Shown in pieces: positions 53,481 to 63,171 of a stretch of 64,000 bases of DNA. The stretch is taken from positions 186,001 to 250,000 of the forward strand of contig NZ_JBGKAC010000002.1 of NCBI RefSeq assembly GCF_041361465.1, in the 5' to 3' direction. Under the pieces are notes generated by a model. The model ran no database searches and had not been told where the DNA came from. It worked only from the letters and a program-made list of their open reading frames with translations. Numbering within the stretch: the first letter of the stretch is position 1; every line of letters starts with the position of its first letter. This stretch comes from Halobaculum sp. MBLA0143. Its GTDB lineage: Archaea > Halobacteriota > Halobacteria > Halobacteriales > Haloferacaceae. The position numbers and the translations under genes were made by a program.

Positions 53481-55633
53481 GCGTTCAGGATCTGCCACTC
53501 GCGGATGTCTCGGACGATCAACTCCTGGCGCTCACGCTCGACCGCCCGCCGTCGTCGGTATACGACGTGGTCGCGGTGTACGGGCGTATCAACTCGATGC
53601 TCGTCACAGAACGAGTCCCGGGAGATGTCCCGGCGGAGCACGTCACGCACATGACCCCGGACAACGACAAGATCCAGGGTCTGTACGACCAAGAGGACTC
53701 GCTGCTGAACGTTCACGTTGACCTCAGCGGCGAGGAGCCGAAACTCGCAGACGAACTCGTCACCCTGGAGCGACTCACCTGGGAGAAAGCGGTCCGGGTG
53801 GGGTACACACGGCCGATCAAGAAGCGCGGGAAAATCATCGCCCACTCGATCCCGCACCACGCGAACGGGAAGAAGGCGGGAAAGACGGCCAAGTACTCGA
53901 CCGACCGGCTCACCCGGTGGCCGACCGACGACGAGGTGAGTCGGACCGCGGAGGAGTCTGACGACGAGACCGTGATCGACCAGCTCCGTGCGCTCGGTGG
54001 CGACGACGCGGCAGTAGAGCGAGTGAGGGAGACCGTCGAAGAGCGGGTCGAGACGATTGGGGGGTCCTTCGAGGGCCTCGTCTCGCTGAAGATCAAGACA
54101 GAGCCGAAGGGTCTGTTCCGGTACCCCGGAGAGATCCCCATCGTCAACGAAGCGATGGTGGCCAAGAAGACAGAGCGGATGAAGGGCTACTCAGAGGCGA
54201 ACGACTCCTCTGGCGAGGCGGCAGACTACGTCACAGGCAAGGTTGGAACCGCGCTCGGGGCGACGCCCGGGTCTCCCGTCGAGTACTTTCACGGGAAGCA
54301 GATGGAGAAGTTCCCCAACTTCGACCCCGACGAGGGGTACCAGGTCCGGCCGCTCTCCGAGGAGACGGCCGCGAACGTCGCTGCTGGACAGGCGTACACG
54401 GCCTCCTGCTCTGTCGATCTCTACGTCACGGGGGAAAACGGGTTCCAGGATGTCGGGATCGAGATGAGGTACCTCCCGTATCTGTCTTCGACCGACGACG
54501 CAGACGATGTTCGTCGGCTCGCAGGACTGCTCGACACCGCGCTGAACGGTGACCAGCGGTTCCGAGAGCTGCTCGCCGACAGACTGAACGAGCGGTCGCG
54601 GTTCGCCGACCGTCTCAAGCTGTATCAGATCGTCGTTGCGACAGATCTCGACGAGAAGGACAAAATCCTCACAGAGCGTGGTGAGATCGACGGGCTCAGC
54701 CCGGTGACGATTGGCGACCGACACGTCGAAGTTCTCGGGCAGTGGCCCCACGCCAGCGACGACTGGCGCGGTGTCTTCCGCTCTGGCGGCGGTCAAGATC
54801 GGTTCTCACTGCTTGACCCCGAGAACGTTCGGCTGCCCGAGAGCGTCCTCTCCGGACAGTACTTCGACGAGACACTGTACAACCCGCAGAGGAACTCGAA
54901 CGACCCCATCTTCGGGCCAGACGATGTCCAGGTACAGTGTCTCGTCGCACTGATGAGCGAGAAGTCGATCCCGGCGTCACGGTACCGGGAGAGCCTGGTC
55001 AGACGGATCGTAGAGAAACAGAACGACCTCCTCGGAGACGACAGCCGAAATCGTGACTTCCCGTTCTACCTGCTCGCAAAGCAGCACGCACAGTGGAGTA
55101 CACTCGTGGCGTGCGACACGCTTGACGGGGAAGCACTCCCCGCAATCGACCCCGATACACAGATGCCAGACGAGACGACATCCCGCGACGGCCTGCTCGA
55201 ACAGTTCATCGAGAACCACCCGCTCCTCAAAGAACCGGAACGACAGACGTGCTTCCTCCTCGGAGCCTTGGTGGGACGGCTCAGCGCCTACCAGATGCGC
55301 GAGGGGTACAACACGATGATCCGACGGTACCCCGTGGAGAACGTCACCAAGCGGAACGTCCCGCGGATCGTCCACAAGGTGATCGGCAAGAACAACGACT
55401 ACTCGGACATGGAGGACAACACCGGTGTGATGAATCTCCGGTACCAGACCCGCCTCACCGATCTCCTCCACCGGACGGAGCCGTCTGAGTGGTCGCTCTC
55501 GACGGACGAGGTCCGGATGCACTACGCCCTCGGCATCTCCTACGGCTACTCCGACACGAGCCCAGACGCCGACGAAGAAGAGAGCGAGGAAGAGCCCGCA
55601 CCGAAGGCGAATCAGCCGGCGGCCACAGAGTGA
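53477..55633 (+). CDS. cas8b: Cas8b/Csh1, large subunit of type I-B Cascade
   Basis: 718 aa, the size expected of haloarchaeal Csh1. Position between cas6 and cas7 identifies it; the N-terminus 'MSVQDLPLADVSDDQLLALTLDRPPSSVYDVVAVYGRINSML' and the zinc-less central region with 'FGPDDVQVQCLVALMSEKS' follow haloarchaeal Cas8b. It recognises the PAM and helps recruit Cas3. The C-terminus is an acidic low-complexity tail. 4-bp overlap with cas6; gap of 2 bp to cas7. Confidence 0.92.
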   Translation: MSVQDLPLADVSDDQLLALTLDRPPSSVYDVVAVYGRINSMLVTERVPGDVPAEHVTHMTPDNDKIQGLYDQEDSLLNVHVDLSGEEPKLADELVTLERLTWEKAVRVGYTRPIKKRGKIIAHSIPHHANGKKAGKTAKYSTDRLTRWPTDDEVSRTAEESDDETVIDQLRALGGDDAAVERVRETVEERVETIGGSFEGLVSLKIKTEPKGLFRYPGEIPIVNEAMVAKKTERMKGYSEANDSSGEAADYVTGKVGTALGATPGSPVEYFHGKQMEKFPNFDPDEGYQVRPLSEETAANVAAGQAYTASCSVDLYVTGENGFQDVGIEMRYLPYLSSTDDADDVRRLAGLLDTALNGDQRFRELLADRLNERSRFADRLKLYQIVVATDLDEKDKILTERGEIDGLSPVTIGDRHVEVLGQWPHASDDWRGVFRSGGGQDRFSLLDPENVRLPESVLSGQYFDETLYNPQRNSNDPIFGPDDVQVQCLVALMSEKSIPASRYRESLVRRIVEKQNDLLGDDSRNRDFPFYLLAKQHAQWSTLVACDTLDGEALPAIDPDTQMPDETTSRDGLLEQFIENHPLLKEPERQTCFLLGALVGRLSAYQMREGYNTMIRRYPVENVTKRNVPRIVHKVIGKNNDYSDMEDNTGVMNLRYQTRLTDLLHRTEPSEWSLSTDEVRMHYALGISYGYSDTSPDADEEESEEEPAPKANQPAATE

Positions 55634-55635
55634 CC

Positions 55636-56640
55636 ATGTCCGACACAGACTACACCCCACCGGAGAATCGCTCGGAGATCGTCCTGCTGTACGACGCCCG
55701 CGACTGCAACCCCAACGGCGACCCACTGAGTAGTGACAATCGACCACGGATCGACCCGGCAACCGACCAGGCGATCGTCACCGATGTCCGTCTCAAACGG
55801 TATATCAGGGACCAACTGTACGCCGACGGCGAACCGATCCTGATTCAGAACTCCTCGCAGTTGGGCGAGAAGCCGACCCGCGAGCGCCTGTACGACGAGG
55901 TCGCGACACGGATGGACGAGGGAATCGACCCCGAGCGAGCGTTCCTAGAGGCAGCAACCGATGTCCGGTACTTCGGTGCCACGATCTCGGTCAACTCCGA
56001 CGTGACGGAAGACCTTCCCACCCAGTTCGTCGGACCGGTGCAGTTCCAGACCGGCCGAAGCTACAATCCAGTCGAGGTGAACGAGGCGACACAACGCCTC
56101 ACAACGGTTATCTACAGCAGTGACGACGCCGAGCAAGGAACGTTCGCAACCGATCAGCGGCTACAGTACGCGCTCGTCGGGTTCACCGGCGTGGTGAACG
56201 AGAACGCCGCCACCGACACCCGGCTGACGCAGTCCGATGTCGAACGCCTCGACACGCTGGTGTGGCGAGCACTCTCGAACCAGACGATGACCCGAAGCAA
56301 GGTCGGACAGCAGCCCCGACTGTACCTCCGCGTGGAGTACGTCCGCGACGACTTTCATATCGGGAATCTCGACGAGACGTTCGACATGTCTACCGAGGGG
56401 CCGCTGGCCGATGTCCGAACGATCAAAGACTACGCCGTCGACATCTCCGGGTTCGTCGAGCAGTTGTCGAACCACTCGGAGGCTATTGAGACCGTCCATG
56501 TGGAGGAAGACCGCCGGATGTCTGTCACTGGAGGTGACGGTGAGACGTACGAGTCCGTCGGGAGTGCAATCGAATCCGTCAGTGGCATCTCGGTGGCTCC
56601 GATCGGAGTCTACCAAGATGTCGAAACCGCCGAAGAGTGA
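55636..56640 (+). CDS. cas7: Cas7/Csh2, crRNA backbone subunit
   Basis: 334 aa from ATG 55636. 'SEIVLLYDARDCNPNGDPLSSDNRPRIDP' with the conserved N-P-N-G-D-P and 'DVRLKRYIRDQL' are typical of Csh2. 'VGPVQFQTGRSYNPVEVNEATQRLTTVIYSSDDAEQGTFATD' is the Csh2 central block. Several copies line the crRNA. The stop overlaps the cas5 start (TGATG). Confidence 0.95.
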   Translation: MSDTDYTPPENRSEIVLLYDARDCNPNGDPLSSDNRPRIDPATDQAIVTDVRLKRYIRDQLYADGEPILIQNSSQLGEKPTRERLYDEVATRMDEGIDPERAFLEAATDVRYFGATISVNSDVTEDLPTQFVGPVQFQTGRSYNPVEVNEATQRLTTVIYSSDDAEQGTFATDQRLQYALVGFTGVVNENAATDTRLTQSDVERLDTLVWRALSNQTMTRSKVGQQPRLYLRVEYVRDDFHIGNLDETFDMSTEGPLADVRTIKDYAVDISGFVEQLSNHSEAIETVHVEEDRRMSVTGGDGETYESVGSAIESVSGISVAPIGVYQDVETAEE

Positions 56641-57425
56641 TGGCACCAGCCGACCCCCCAGACGAGTGTCTCGTCGTGGATGTCGGTGGACCTGTCGCCC
56701 ACTTCCGAAAGGTTGGGGGAAACAGCACCCGCCAGACCTACCACGCCATCCCACGGACGACGGTCGCCGGACTGTTCGCGGCAGTGCTCGGGCTCGGGCG
56801 AGACACGTACTACGACACGTTCGGGCGGGGCGTGTCTGCCGTCGGAATCGTCCCACAGACGGAACTGCGAACGATGTCACTCCCGCGGTCGGAACTCTCC
56901 ACCGCGCCGAAGAACTTGAGCGACATCGGTGAGCCGTTCGAAGACGACACCGGAATCGTCACAGTGAATCCCAGATCGCTCCAGTCCAGACAGCGGAATC
57001 CCTACGAGATCCTGCGCGAGGTCACGTACCGGATCTACCTCCAGTTGGACGACCAGCAGACGTACGAAGAGTTGGCAGCGACGCTGGAGGCCGGCCAGTC
57101 GGTGTACACCCCGTCGCTCGGACTCTCGGAGTGTCTGGCCACCGTCACGTTCCGTGGCCGTCACGAACTCGAACAGACCTCGAACCGGGCCGTCGACTCG
57201 GTGCTTCCGGACGACGACTCTCGGGTGCGGCCCGTGGCCGGAGTGACGTTCCTCCGGGAGCGCGTCCCGACGTTCATGGAGGCAGTCGACTCCGGAGGAC
57301 GCCGGACGACGGCGTTCACGACCTACACGATGCGGCAGGACGGCGGTGCCTTCGACGTCGGGGACGACGTGCCAGTCGGGACACCCGTCTCGGACGAACT
57401 CGACGACCGGGTCGTGTTCCATTGA
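56640..57425 (+). CDS. cas5: Cas5 subunit of type I-B Cascade
   Basis: 261 aa. 'CLVVDVGGPVAHFRKVGGNSTRQTYHAIPRTTVAGLFAAVLGLGRDTYYDTF' is the Cas5 N-terminus, including the typical 'T...IP.tt..Gllaa.lG' pattern. Binds the 5' handle of the crRNA. Its stop overlaps the cas3 start (TTGA). Confidence 0.94.
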   Translation: MAPADPPDECLVVDVGGPVAHFRKVGGNSTRQTYHAIPRTTVAGLFAAVLGLGRDTYYDTFGRGVSAVGIVPQTELRTMSLPRSELSTAPKNLSDIGEPFEDDTGIVTVNPRSLQSRQRNPYEILREVTYRIYLQLDDQQTYEELAATLEAGQSVYTPSLGLSECLATVTFRGRHELEQTSNRAVDSVLPDDDSRVRPVAGVTFLRERVPTFMEAVDSGGRRTTAFTTYTMRQDGGAFDVGDDVPVGTPVSDELDDRVVFH

Positions 57426-60160
57426 CCGGTCGTTTCACCGACCCGGCGGAGCTGTGGTCACGCCCGCCGGACGGCGATGGCCCCGAACTCGTCCACCGGC
57501 ACCTCGCGGATGTCGCCGGCAGGGCGGCCGCCCTGATCGGAGCAGACCGTCGAACCCGGGGTGGAGAACCACTCCGCCCGGTGGCGGCGACGCTCGGCTG
57601 GACTCACGACTTCGGGAAACTCACCGAGTGGTTCCAGGCGAACTTCGACGAACGGTCCACGACTGTCGGGAAGCCGGAACAGTATACGTACCACTCGCTT
57701 CTCGGTGCCGTGTTGGCGCACTACGCGCTCGATCGGCGAGGGTACAGCGAGACTACGTGTAGCGTCGGGTTCCACGCCGCTGTGGCACACCACCGAGCGA
57801 CGGCCGACATACAGAACGAGACCGATCGGTACGCAGCCGACAGGCCGCCGGTGAACAACCGCCTCGACAGAGTCGGCGAGCAAGTCGACAACGTCCGCTC
57901 CCGGATTCCGGCGTACGCGGAGCGGATCGTCCGCACGGCCTCCGGCGGCGGCGGCTCTCTCGCCGACTTTGAGGAGTACCTCGACGAACGGCTGTTCGCG
58001 TACGACCTCGGGAGGGTCGAACGACGGCCACCCGACACCGCGTACGGGACGCTCGTCCTCCTCACGGGGGCGCTGAAGCTCGCTGACAGGTCGATCGTGC
58101 TCGAACGGGAGTTCCGACCGCACACTCGGACGCCGACCGAGCAGATCTCGCCCGGACTCGAGCGCGAACTCCCGTCTCCCGGTGTCGTGGAGACCGCTAT
58201 CGACGAACTCGGTGGCGGTGGACAGACATCGGAGTTGGACCGGATTCGAACGTCGGTCCAACGACAGGTGCGGGACCGTGCGGTGAACCAGTGCGAGGAC
58301 AGCGGGGGCGGGTTCCTCGGGACGATCCAGCTCCCGACCGGGTTCGGAAAGACACACGCGGGGGTCTGGGCGGGGCTCGAATTGGCTACGGCCGCCGCGG
58401 AGGGAGACCATGCCGACGGTCGAACCCTCGCGTACGTCCTCCCGTACACGTCTATCGTGGACCAGACCGCCGACACGATCCGAGACGTGTACAGGCGTGC
58501 CGGGCGGGCGGACAGTCTGCTCGTCGACCACTATCTAGAACAGACGAGGATCGACATTGACGCGCAACTGGTGGCCGAGGAGGAAGACGACGACGGGGAC
58601 GTTCCGGCCGAATTCTTCCTCGGGAGGTCGTGGCGAGCGAACACCGTGCTGTCGACGTTCGTGCAACTGTTCGAGTCGCTCGCCGGCCCGACGTCGAACC
58701 AGGCGCCGAAGCTCCCGTCGCTACAGGAGAGCGTCGTTGTGATCGACGAGCCGCAGCTCTTGGACGTACAGTGGTGGCCGGTCGTCGGCCGACTGGCGGA
58801 CGTGCTAGTCGACCAGTTCGACGCGGTCGTCCTGTCGATGACTGCGACCCAGCCGCGGATCTTCGACGAAGAAGCCGAGAACGAAGTTCATCGACTCGTC
58901 GAACACCGGGACGGTCCTCTAGGATTCCTAGCCGACAACCCGCGTGTCGAGTACACCGTTCACCCGTCAGTCGACGGTGTCGACCCTGACAGCCAGGCGA
59001 CGACAGTCCGAGACCGCGACGAGTCGGCGAGTTCCACCGACGAGAACGACTCGTCTGGTCGCGCCTCCGGCGGCGTACTCTCCCATTCAGGTGCTGCCGA
59101 ACTCCTCGTGGACGACACGTCCGAGGGAGAAACAGCCCTCGCGGTGTGCAACACCATCGACAGTGCTCGCTGTCTCGACACCGCGATCACGGATGCTCTC
59201 CACGTCCGAGACGGATCAGTCGTCTCACTCGGTGTGTGCCTCCACGAGTGGGTAACTGACAACGAGTGCTACCCGGACGACTTCGCCGATCCGGAGCGAA
59301 GCGAGTTCGAGGCCCGGGTTGCCGAACGTGTTGCAGAACCGGACACTGTTCTCGTCGTTCACCTCTCTGCCGTGGTCCGGCCCCCGGACCGACTCCGGCT
59401 CATCAGGTTCCTCCGCGAGAGTGATGTAGTCGAGGAAACATGCGTGATCTGTACTGCGACGCAGGTCGTCGAGGCTGGAGTAGATCTCAGTTTCGACCGT
59501 GTGTACCGCGACTTAGCTCCGGTTCCGTCGCTCGTACAGTCTGGTGGACGGTGTAACCGGAGCCTCGAATCCGCGAGTCCCAGCACGGTCTCCGTCTGGC
59601 GACTCGAAGCGCCGCCAGCGGCTCGATCCGAGCGGCCTCCCTCCGAGGTCATCTACGCTATCGACGGTGACCGGCTGGTACCGACAGTCCGGTCAGTGCC
59701 GTACGACTACGCCGACCGGACGGTCGAAGAGACGACGATGATCGGCCCCGTCGTGGAAGAGTTCTACGAACGCATCCATGGGGGTGACCCTGGAGACCGC
59801 TCGCTCGTCGACGCCGTCGACAGTGCAGCCTCACAGACCCTCCGGAGTGCGTCGCTGATAGAGAACCGCGACGATCGGGTCGAGGTTTTGTTCGCCCGAA
59901 TCCCCGAGGAGATTGAGCTGATGAATCGGCTCCGGTCCGCCGTCGAGAACGAGGCCTGGGACACGGTACAACGACTGTTCGGCGAGGCACAGCAGTTGCA
60001 GTTCAGTGTGAGTCGGCGCCGACTTGGAGAGATCCTCGACACTCCCGCCAGCGAGCGTGTCTCGGTCTACGACTCGCCTGTCTTCCTCGTCGACGGAACC
60101 GAAATCCCCGCTGGATTCGATCCACACCTCGGAATCGTCGACGGGGCTGACCCCGAGTGA
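57422..60160 (+). CDS. cas3: Cas3 HD-nuclease/helicase
   Basis: 912 aa, starting at a TTG (57422-57424) that overlaps the cas5 stop; no ATG/GTG closer fits, so the TTG start is well supported. HD domain: 'LVHRHLADVAGRAAALIG', 'TLGWTHDFGKLTEWFQ', 'AAVAHHRATAD'. Helicase: Walker A 'LPTGFGKTHAGVWAG', 'LPYTSIVDQTADTIR', Walker B-like 'VVVIDEPQLLDVQWW', 'SMTATQPRIF', and motif VI 'VCTATQVVEAGVDLSFD...QSGGRCNR' (all intact). It degrades the target DNA opened by Cascade. Confidence 0.95.
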   Translation: MTGRFTDPAELWSRPPDGDGPELVHRHLADVAGRAAALIGADRRTRGGEPLRPVAATLGWTHDFGKLTEWFQANFDERSTTVGKPEQYTYHSLLGAVLAHYALDRRGYSETTCSVGFHAAVAHHRATADIQNETDRYAADRPPVNNRLDRVGEQVDNVRSRIPAYAERIVRTASGGGGSLADFEEYLDERLFAYDLGRVERRPPDTAYGTLVLLTGALKLADRSIVLEREFRPHTRTPTEQISPGLERELPSPGVVETAIDELGGGGQTSELDRIRTSVQRQVRDRAVNQCEDSGGGFLGTIQLPTGFGKTHAGVWAGLELATAAAEGDHADGRTLAYVLPYTSIVDQTADTIRDVYRRAGRADSLLVDHYLEQTRIDIDAQLVAEEEDDDGDVPAEFFLGRSWRANTVLSTFVQLFESLAGPTSNQAPKLPSLQESVVVIDEPQLLDVQWWPVVGRLADVLVDQFDAVVLSMTATQPRIFDEEAENEVHRLVEHRDGPLGFLADNPRVEYTVHPSVDGVDPDSQATTVRDRDESASSTDENDSSGRASGGVLSHSGAAELLVDDTSEGETALAVCNTIDSARCLDTAITDALHVRDGSVVSLGVCLHEWVTDNECYPDDFADPERSEFEARVAERVAEPDTVLVVHLSAVVRPPDRLRLIRFLRESDVVEETCVICTATQVVEAGVDLSFDRVYRDLAPVPSLVQSGGRCNRSLESASPSTVSVWRLEAPPAARSERPPSEVIYAIDGDRLVPTVRSVPYDYADRTVEETTMIGPVVEEFYERIHGGDPGDRSLVDAVDSAASQTLRSASLIENRDDRVEVLFARIPEEIELMNRLRSAVENEAWDTVQRLFGEAQQLQFSVSRRRLGEILDTPASERVSVYDSPVFLVDGTEIPAGFDPHLGIVDGADPE

Positions 60161-60297
60161 CTCGACAGGCAGCACCCATCGACTGAAGCTGTTCGATGGC
60201 CTGGCTTGTACGGTGATCTAACCGAGGAGGTACTCACTGGTAAGGAGAGATCGAAATTCGTGACGGACGAAGGGGAGACCACTCGCAGTCTCAGTCA
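60161..60297. other. site where cas4 and cas1 are missing
   Basis: In haloarchaeal type I-B loci cas4 and cas1 usually follow cas3 and precede cas2. Here only 137 bp of non-coding sequence separate cas3 from a cas2 fragment. Neither gene is found anywhere in the window. Confidence 0.7.
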
Positions 60298-60370
60298 CCG
60301 CCGAGATCGCGGCGAGTGTCGAATGCACTTTTTCGGTGACGCCGAAGAACCGGAGGGTCGGTCCACGTAG
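60298..60370 (+). pseudogene. 3' fragment of a second cas2
   Basis: CGCCGAGATC...GTCCACGTAG aligns with the last 24 codons of the intact cas2 (60900-60973), including the tail 'DAEEP...' and the stop codon, but with one base missing in the middle (TTTTTCGG against TGTTCTCGG). The rest of the gene is gone. It is followed by a leader and decayed repeats, so it is the end of a former cas2-leader-array unit. Confidence 0.75.
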
Positions 60371-60653
60371 CTGGGCGAGGGGGCCCCTCTATCATCCATC
60401 TTCCGGAGTCTGAGGAAGGAATCGAGGAGTCACGAAATCTGGTCGGTGTGAGGACAAGGTTTAGGACCTGACGGGGGAGATACGTACGTGGTTTCAGGAG
60501 GACTCTACGAGGGGTTGAAGTAACTCCAAGACGCGCTTCCGTCCGTCCTCGGTCAACGTTTCAGATGGACCCCACGGGGGGTTGAGGCAGCGAGTCGCTG
60601 GACGGGTATCAGGTACGGGGGGGTTCCAGATGGGATCCACGAGGGATTGAAGC
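60371..60653 (+). CRISPR. fossil leader and three decayed repeats
   Basis: 60371-60490 is a leader, almost identical near the repeat to that of array 1 (GAAATCTGGTCGGTGTGAGG). Repeats at 60491-60520, 60558-60588 and 60623-60653 each carry several changes (e.g. GGACTCTACGAGG, CCCACGGGGGGTTGAGGC, GGGATCCACGAGGGATTG), with spacer-length gaps of 36-37 and 34 nt between them. A short array that is no longer maintained. Confidence 0.8.
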
Positions 60654-60712
60654 TCATTGAAGAAGCACCTACTCACGGGTGAGACGTACCACCCGACGAG
60701 GCGGTGGTGGTA

Positions 60713-60973
60713 ATGTTCGTTCTAGTGACGTACGACGTGTCTGCCGAACGGACACGGATCTACCGAAAGCTACTCCGTCGGTACCTCGAACACATCCAGA
60801 ACTCGGTGTTCCACGGTGAGTTGACCGAGGGGCAGCTTGCGACGGTGAAAGGCGAGATACGCGACGAACTGGAGCCCGACGACTCTCTGTACGTGTTCAC
60901 CGCCGAGATTGCTGCCAGTGTCGACTGCACTGTTCTCGGCGACGCCGAGGAACCGGGGAGTCGGTTCACGTAG
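60713..60973 (+). CDS. cas2: Cas2
   Basis: 86 aa from ATG 60713. 'MFVLVTYDVSAERTRIYRKLLRRYLEHIQNSVFHGELTEGQLATVKGEI' has the Cas2 beta1 strand with the conserved Asp (YDV) and the 'iQnSVFeg' helix; 'SLYVFTAE' continues the fold. It should form the Cas1-Cas2 integrase, but no cas1 is in the window. Immediately followed by the leader of array 2. Confidence 0.93.
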   Translation: MFVLVTYDVSAERTRIYRKLLRRYLEHIQNSVFHGELTEGQLATVKGEIRDELEPDDSLYVFTAEIAASVDCTVLGDAEEPGSRFT

Positions 60974-61091
60974 CCGGGAGCAGGGGGTCTCCGTCATCGA
61001 CCCCCCGGGGGCTGAGGGGGAATCGAGGGGTCATGAAATTCTGGCGTGAGAACCGGGGTTATTAGACGCTGTAGCCGTGTATATCGATATG
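60974..61091 (+). promoter_or_regulatory. leader of CRISPR array 2
   Basis: Contains CCCCCCGGGGGCTGAGGGGG, GAATCGAGGGGTCATGAAAT and an AT-richer end before the first repeat (TATATCGATATG). Homologous to but more diverged than the leaders of array 1 and the fossil array. Confidence 0.7.
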
Positions 61092-62459
61092 GTTCCAGAA
61101 GGACCCCACGAGGGGTTGAAGCGAGCGCACGCCCGTCGCCGGCTCGCGCGCCGCCCGCGTTCCAGAAGGACCCCACGAGGGGTTGAAGCCCCACTTTTGA
61201 ACCGACTCATCATAGGTCACGAACGTGTTCCAGAAGGACCCCACGAGGGGTTGAAGCTCCGCCGACGCGTCAGTATCCTCGGTGTCGTCGTGTTCCAGAA
61301 GGACCCCACGAGGGGTTGAAGCAGGCCATTGGTTAGGTTGCAATGGCGACTGACACCGAGTTCCAGAAGGACCCCACGAGGGGTTGAAGCGGTAGTGGTA
61401 GTTCCGTCCGTCGGGACGACCGTGTTGTTCCAGAAGGACCCCACGAGGGGTTGAAGCCTTGCTTTAGAGTAGTCCTTGCACACCACGGTCTTGTTCCAGA
61501 AGGACCCCACGAGGGGTTGAAGCATCGGAGTCGACCCGCTCTAGATCGGAGTCGACCCGTTCCAGAAGGACCCCACGAGGGGTTGAAGCTGGTGTGGTCG
61601 GACGCCCCAGGAGGTTCGGGGGGCGGTTCCAGAAGGACCCCACGAGGGGTTGAAGCCGGGATGCCGGCCTGGTCACACAGCCGTACCCACCGGTTCCAGA
61701 AGGACCCCACGAGGGGTTGAAGCGAGCGCATCGACGACGGCCAGGACGACGACGAACCAGGTTCCAGAAGGACCCCACGAGGGGTTGAAGCTCCGCACTG
61801 ACATCCACCCTGCACGGATCTGCGAGGTGTTCCAGAAGGACCCCACGAGGGGTTGAAGCCAGAGACGGGGACGCGAGTGGCGGGAGTCGTCTCTGTGTTC
61901 CAGAAGGACCCCACGAGGGGTTGAAGCTCGGGGAGTCTCTCCCCATGAGTGAGAGACGTGAGTGTTCCAGAAGGACCCCACGAGGGGTTGAAGCACGCGG
62001 GTCCGACCGGTCCAGGCTCCGACCCCGAAGCGTTCCAGAAGGACCCCACGAGGGGTTGAAGCGACGGCCCGCCAGTGAACACTCGCCATGATCTGGACGG
62101 TTCCAGAAGGACCCCACGAGGGGTTGAAGCGCCTCCAGTACGTTCGAGGAGGTAGACACCTTATTGTTCCAGAAGGACCCCACGAGGGGTTGAAGCGAAC
62201 CGTATCAGTAACATGACATAACGGACGTGCAAGTTCCAGAAGGACCCCACGAGGGGTTGAAGCGACACGCTGGGGGCCCCAGAGAAGATTTCGTTCTTCA
62301 TGTTCCAGAAGGACCCCACGAGGGGTTGAAGCACCCACGAGTCGAAGAACACGCGACAGCGGTGCCCGGTTCCAGAAGGACCCCACGAGGGGTTGAAGCG
62401 CGGTCGGGAAGCGTGAACAGATCTATTCCATTCTTGATTCCAGAAGGACCCCACGAGGG
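61092..62459 (+). CRISPR. CRISPR array 2 (type I-B), 20 intact repeats plus a truncated last one
   Basis: The repeat reads GTTCCAGAAGGACCCC followed by ACGAGGGGTTGAAGC, two to three changes from array 1. Starts: 61092, 61159, 61227, 61292, 61360, 61427, 61493, 61559, 61626, 61693, 61761, 61829, 61897, 61964, 62032, 62100, 62166, 62233, 62302 and 62369. Spacers are 34-38 nt. The final repeat (62437-62459) is cut after ACGAGGG and joined to unrelated coding-like sequence. The spacer at 61524-61558 holds a near duplication of ATCGGAGTCGACCCG. Confidence 0.97.
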
Positions 62460-62793
62460 AGACAGCGAGGACACCGTCACCGGCGACCACCCGCGCCGGC
62501 ACGAGGGACACCCGTACGGCGACGTACAGCAGCAACAGGAACACCCGGAGCCCGAGCGCCCCGAGTTCGTCACCGACGCGGAAGCAGCCCACGAGCAACA
62601 CCCCAGCGACGACGAGGTGGTAGAAGAGTCGCACAGCTGCCAGCCACGTCGAGCCCGTAGCGTCGCTGTCACGACCGCCGACGACTCTGTGTCTCCATCT
62701 CGGCAGTCGTGTCCGCACCGTCCGCGCCGGTACCGCCGAACGGCTCTGGAGGGCGAGAGTCGTCCATCGGCGGGGCGTGGCCGACGGGAGCAA
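62460..62793 (-). pseudogene. membrane-protein gene cut by the end of array 2
   Basis: On the minus strand a frame with two hydrophobic stretches ('LFYHLVVAGVLLVGCFRVGDELG' and 'LRVFLLLLYVAVRVSLVPARVV') runs straight into the truncated last repeat of array 2 and loses sense there. The upstream part is arginine-rich and its start is uncertain. It looks like the remaining N-terminal part of a small membrane protein whose 3' end was replaced by the array. Confidence 0.45.
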
Positions 62794-62844
62794 AGCTCTC
62801 TTCGGCTCCTCGACGACTGAGGACGACTCACCGGCTACCGATGT

Positions 62845-63135
62845 CAGTCATCAAGCGCACCGAGTAGACGGGTGAAGACGGGGGCCACAACCCCCCCCGG
62901 ATCGTCGTCGGTGGCCGGCGTGTCGACGTGGTCGCGGGACTCGTCGACCGTGTGGGCGGGGTTCTCGCCGGCGAGGTGGCCGTAGACCGCGCGGACCGCG
63001 TCCGTGAGACCGACCGCAGAGGGGTCGACTGCCGACAGTACTCTCTGTCGGTCGGTGTCGCCGTCACGATATTGACCGTCGGTCGGATCCCCTCTCGAGT
63101 GCGCCAGCAGAGCGGCGTGGCCCGGCGGCCGACCT
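62845..63135 (-). pseudogene. possible 3' remnant of an unknown gene
   Basis: A minus frame ending at 62845 encodes an acidic, haloarchaeal-looking stretch ('VLSAVDPSAVGLTDAVRAVYGHLAGENPAHTVDESRDHV' and 'DDDPGGVVAPVFTRLLGALDD') but has no start codon before an upstream stop. Either a relic or a gene using a start I cannot see. No family recognised. Confidence 0.35.
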
Positions 63136-63171
63136 GCGAACTACCGCTAGGGGGGATCGCTCCGAGGGCGA

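Noticed and set aside
61333-62386. Long open frames through CRISPR array 2 (and similar ones through array 1)
   Set aside because: They translate repeats ('QPLVGSFWN', 'STPRGVLLE') and spacers; arrays are non-coding.
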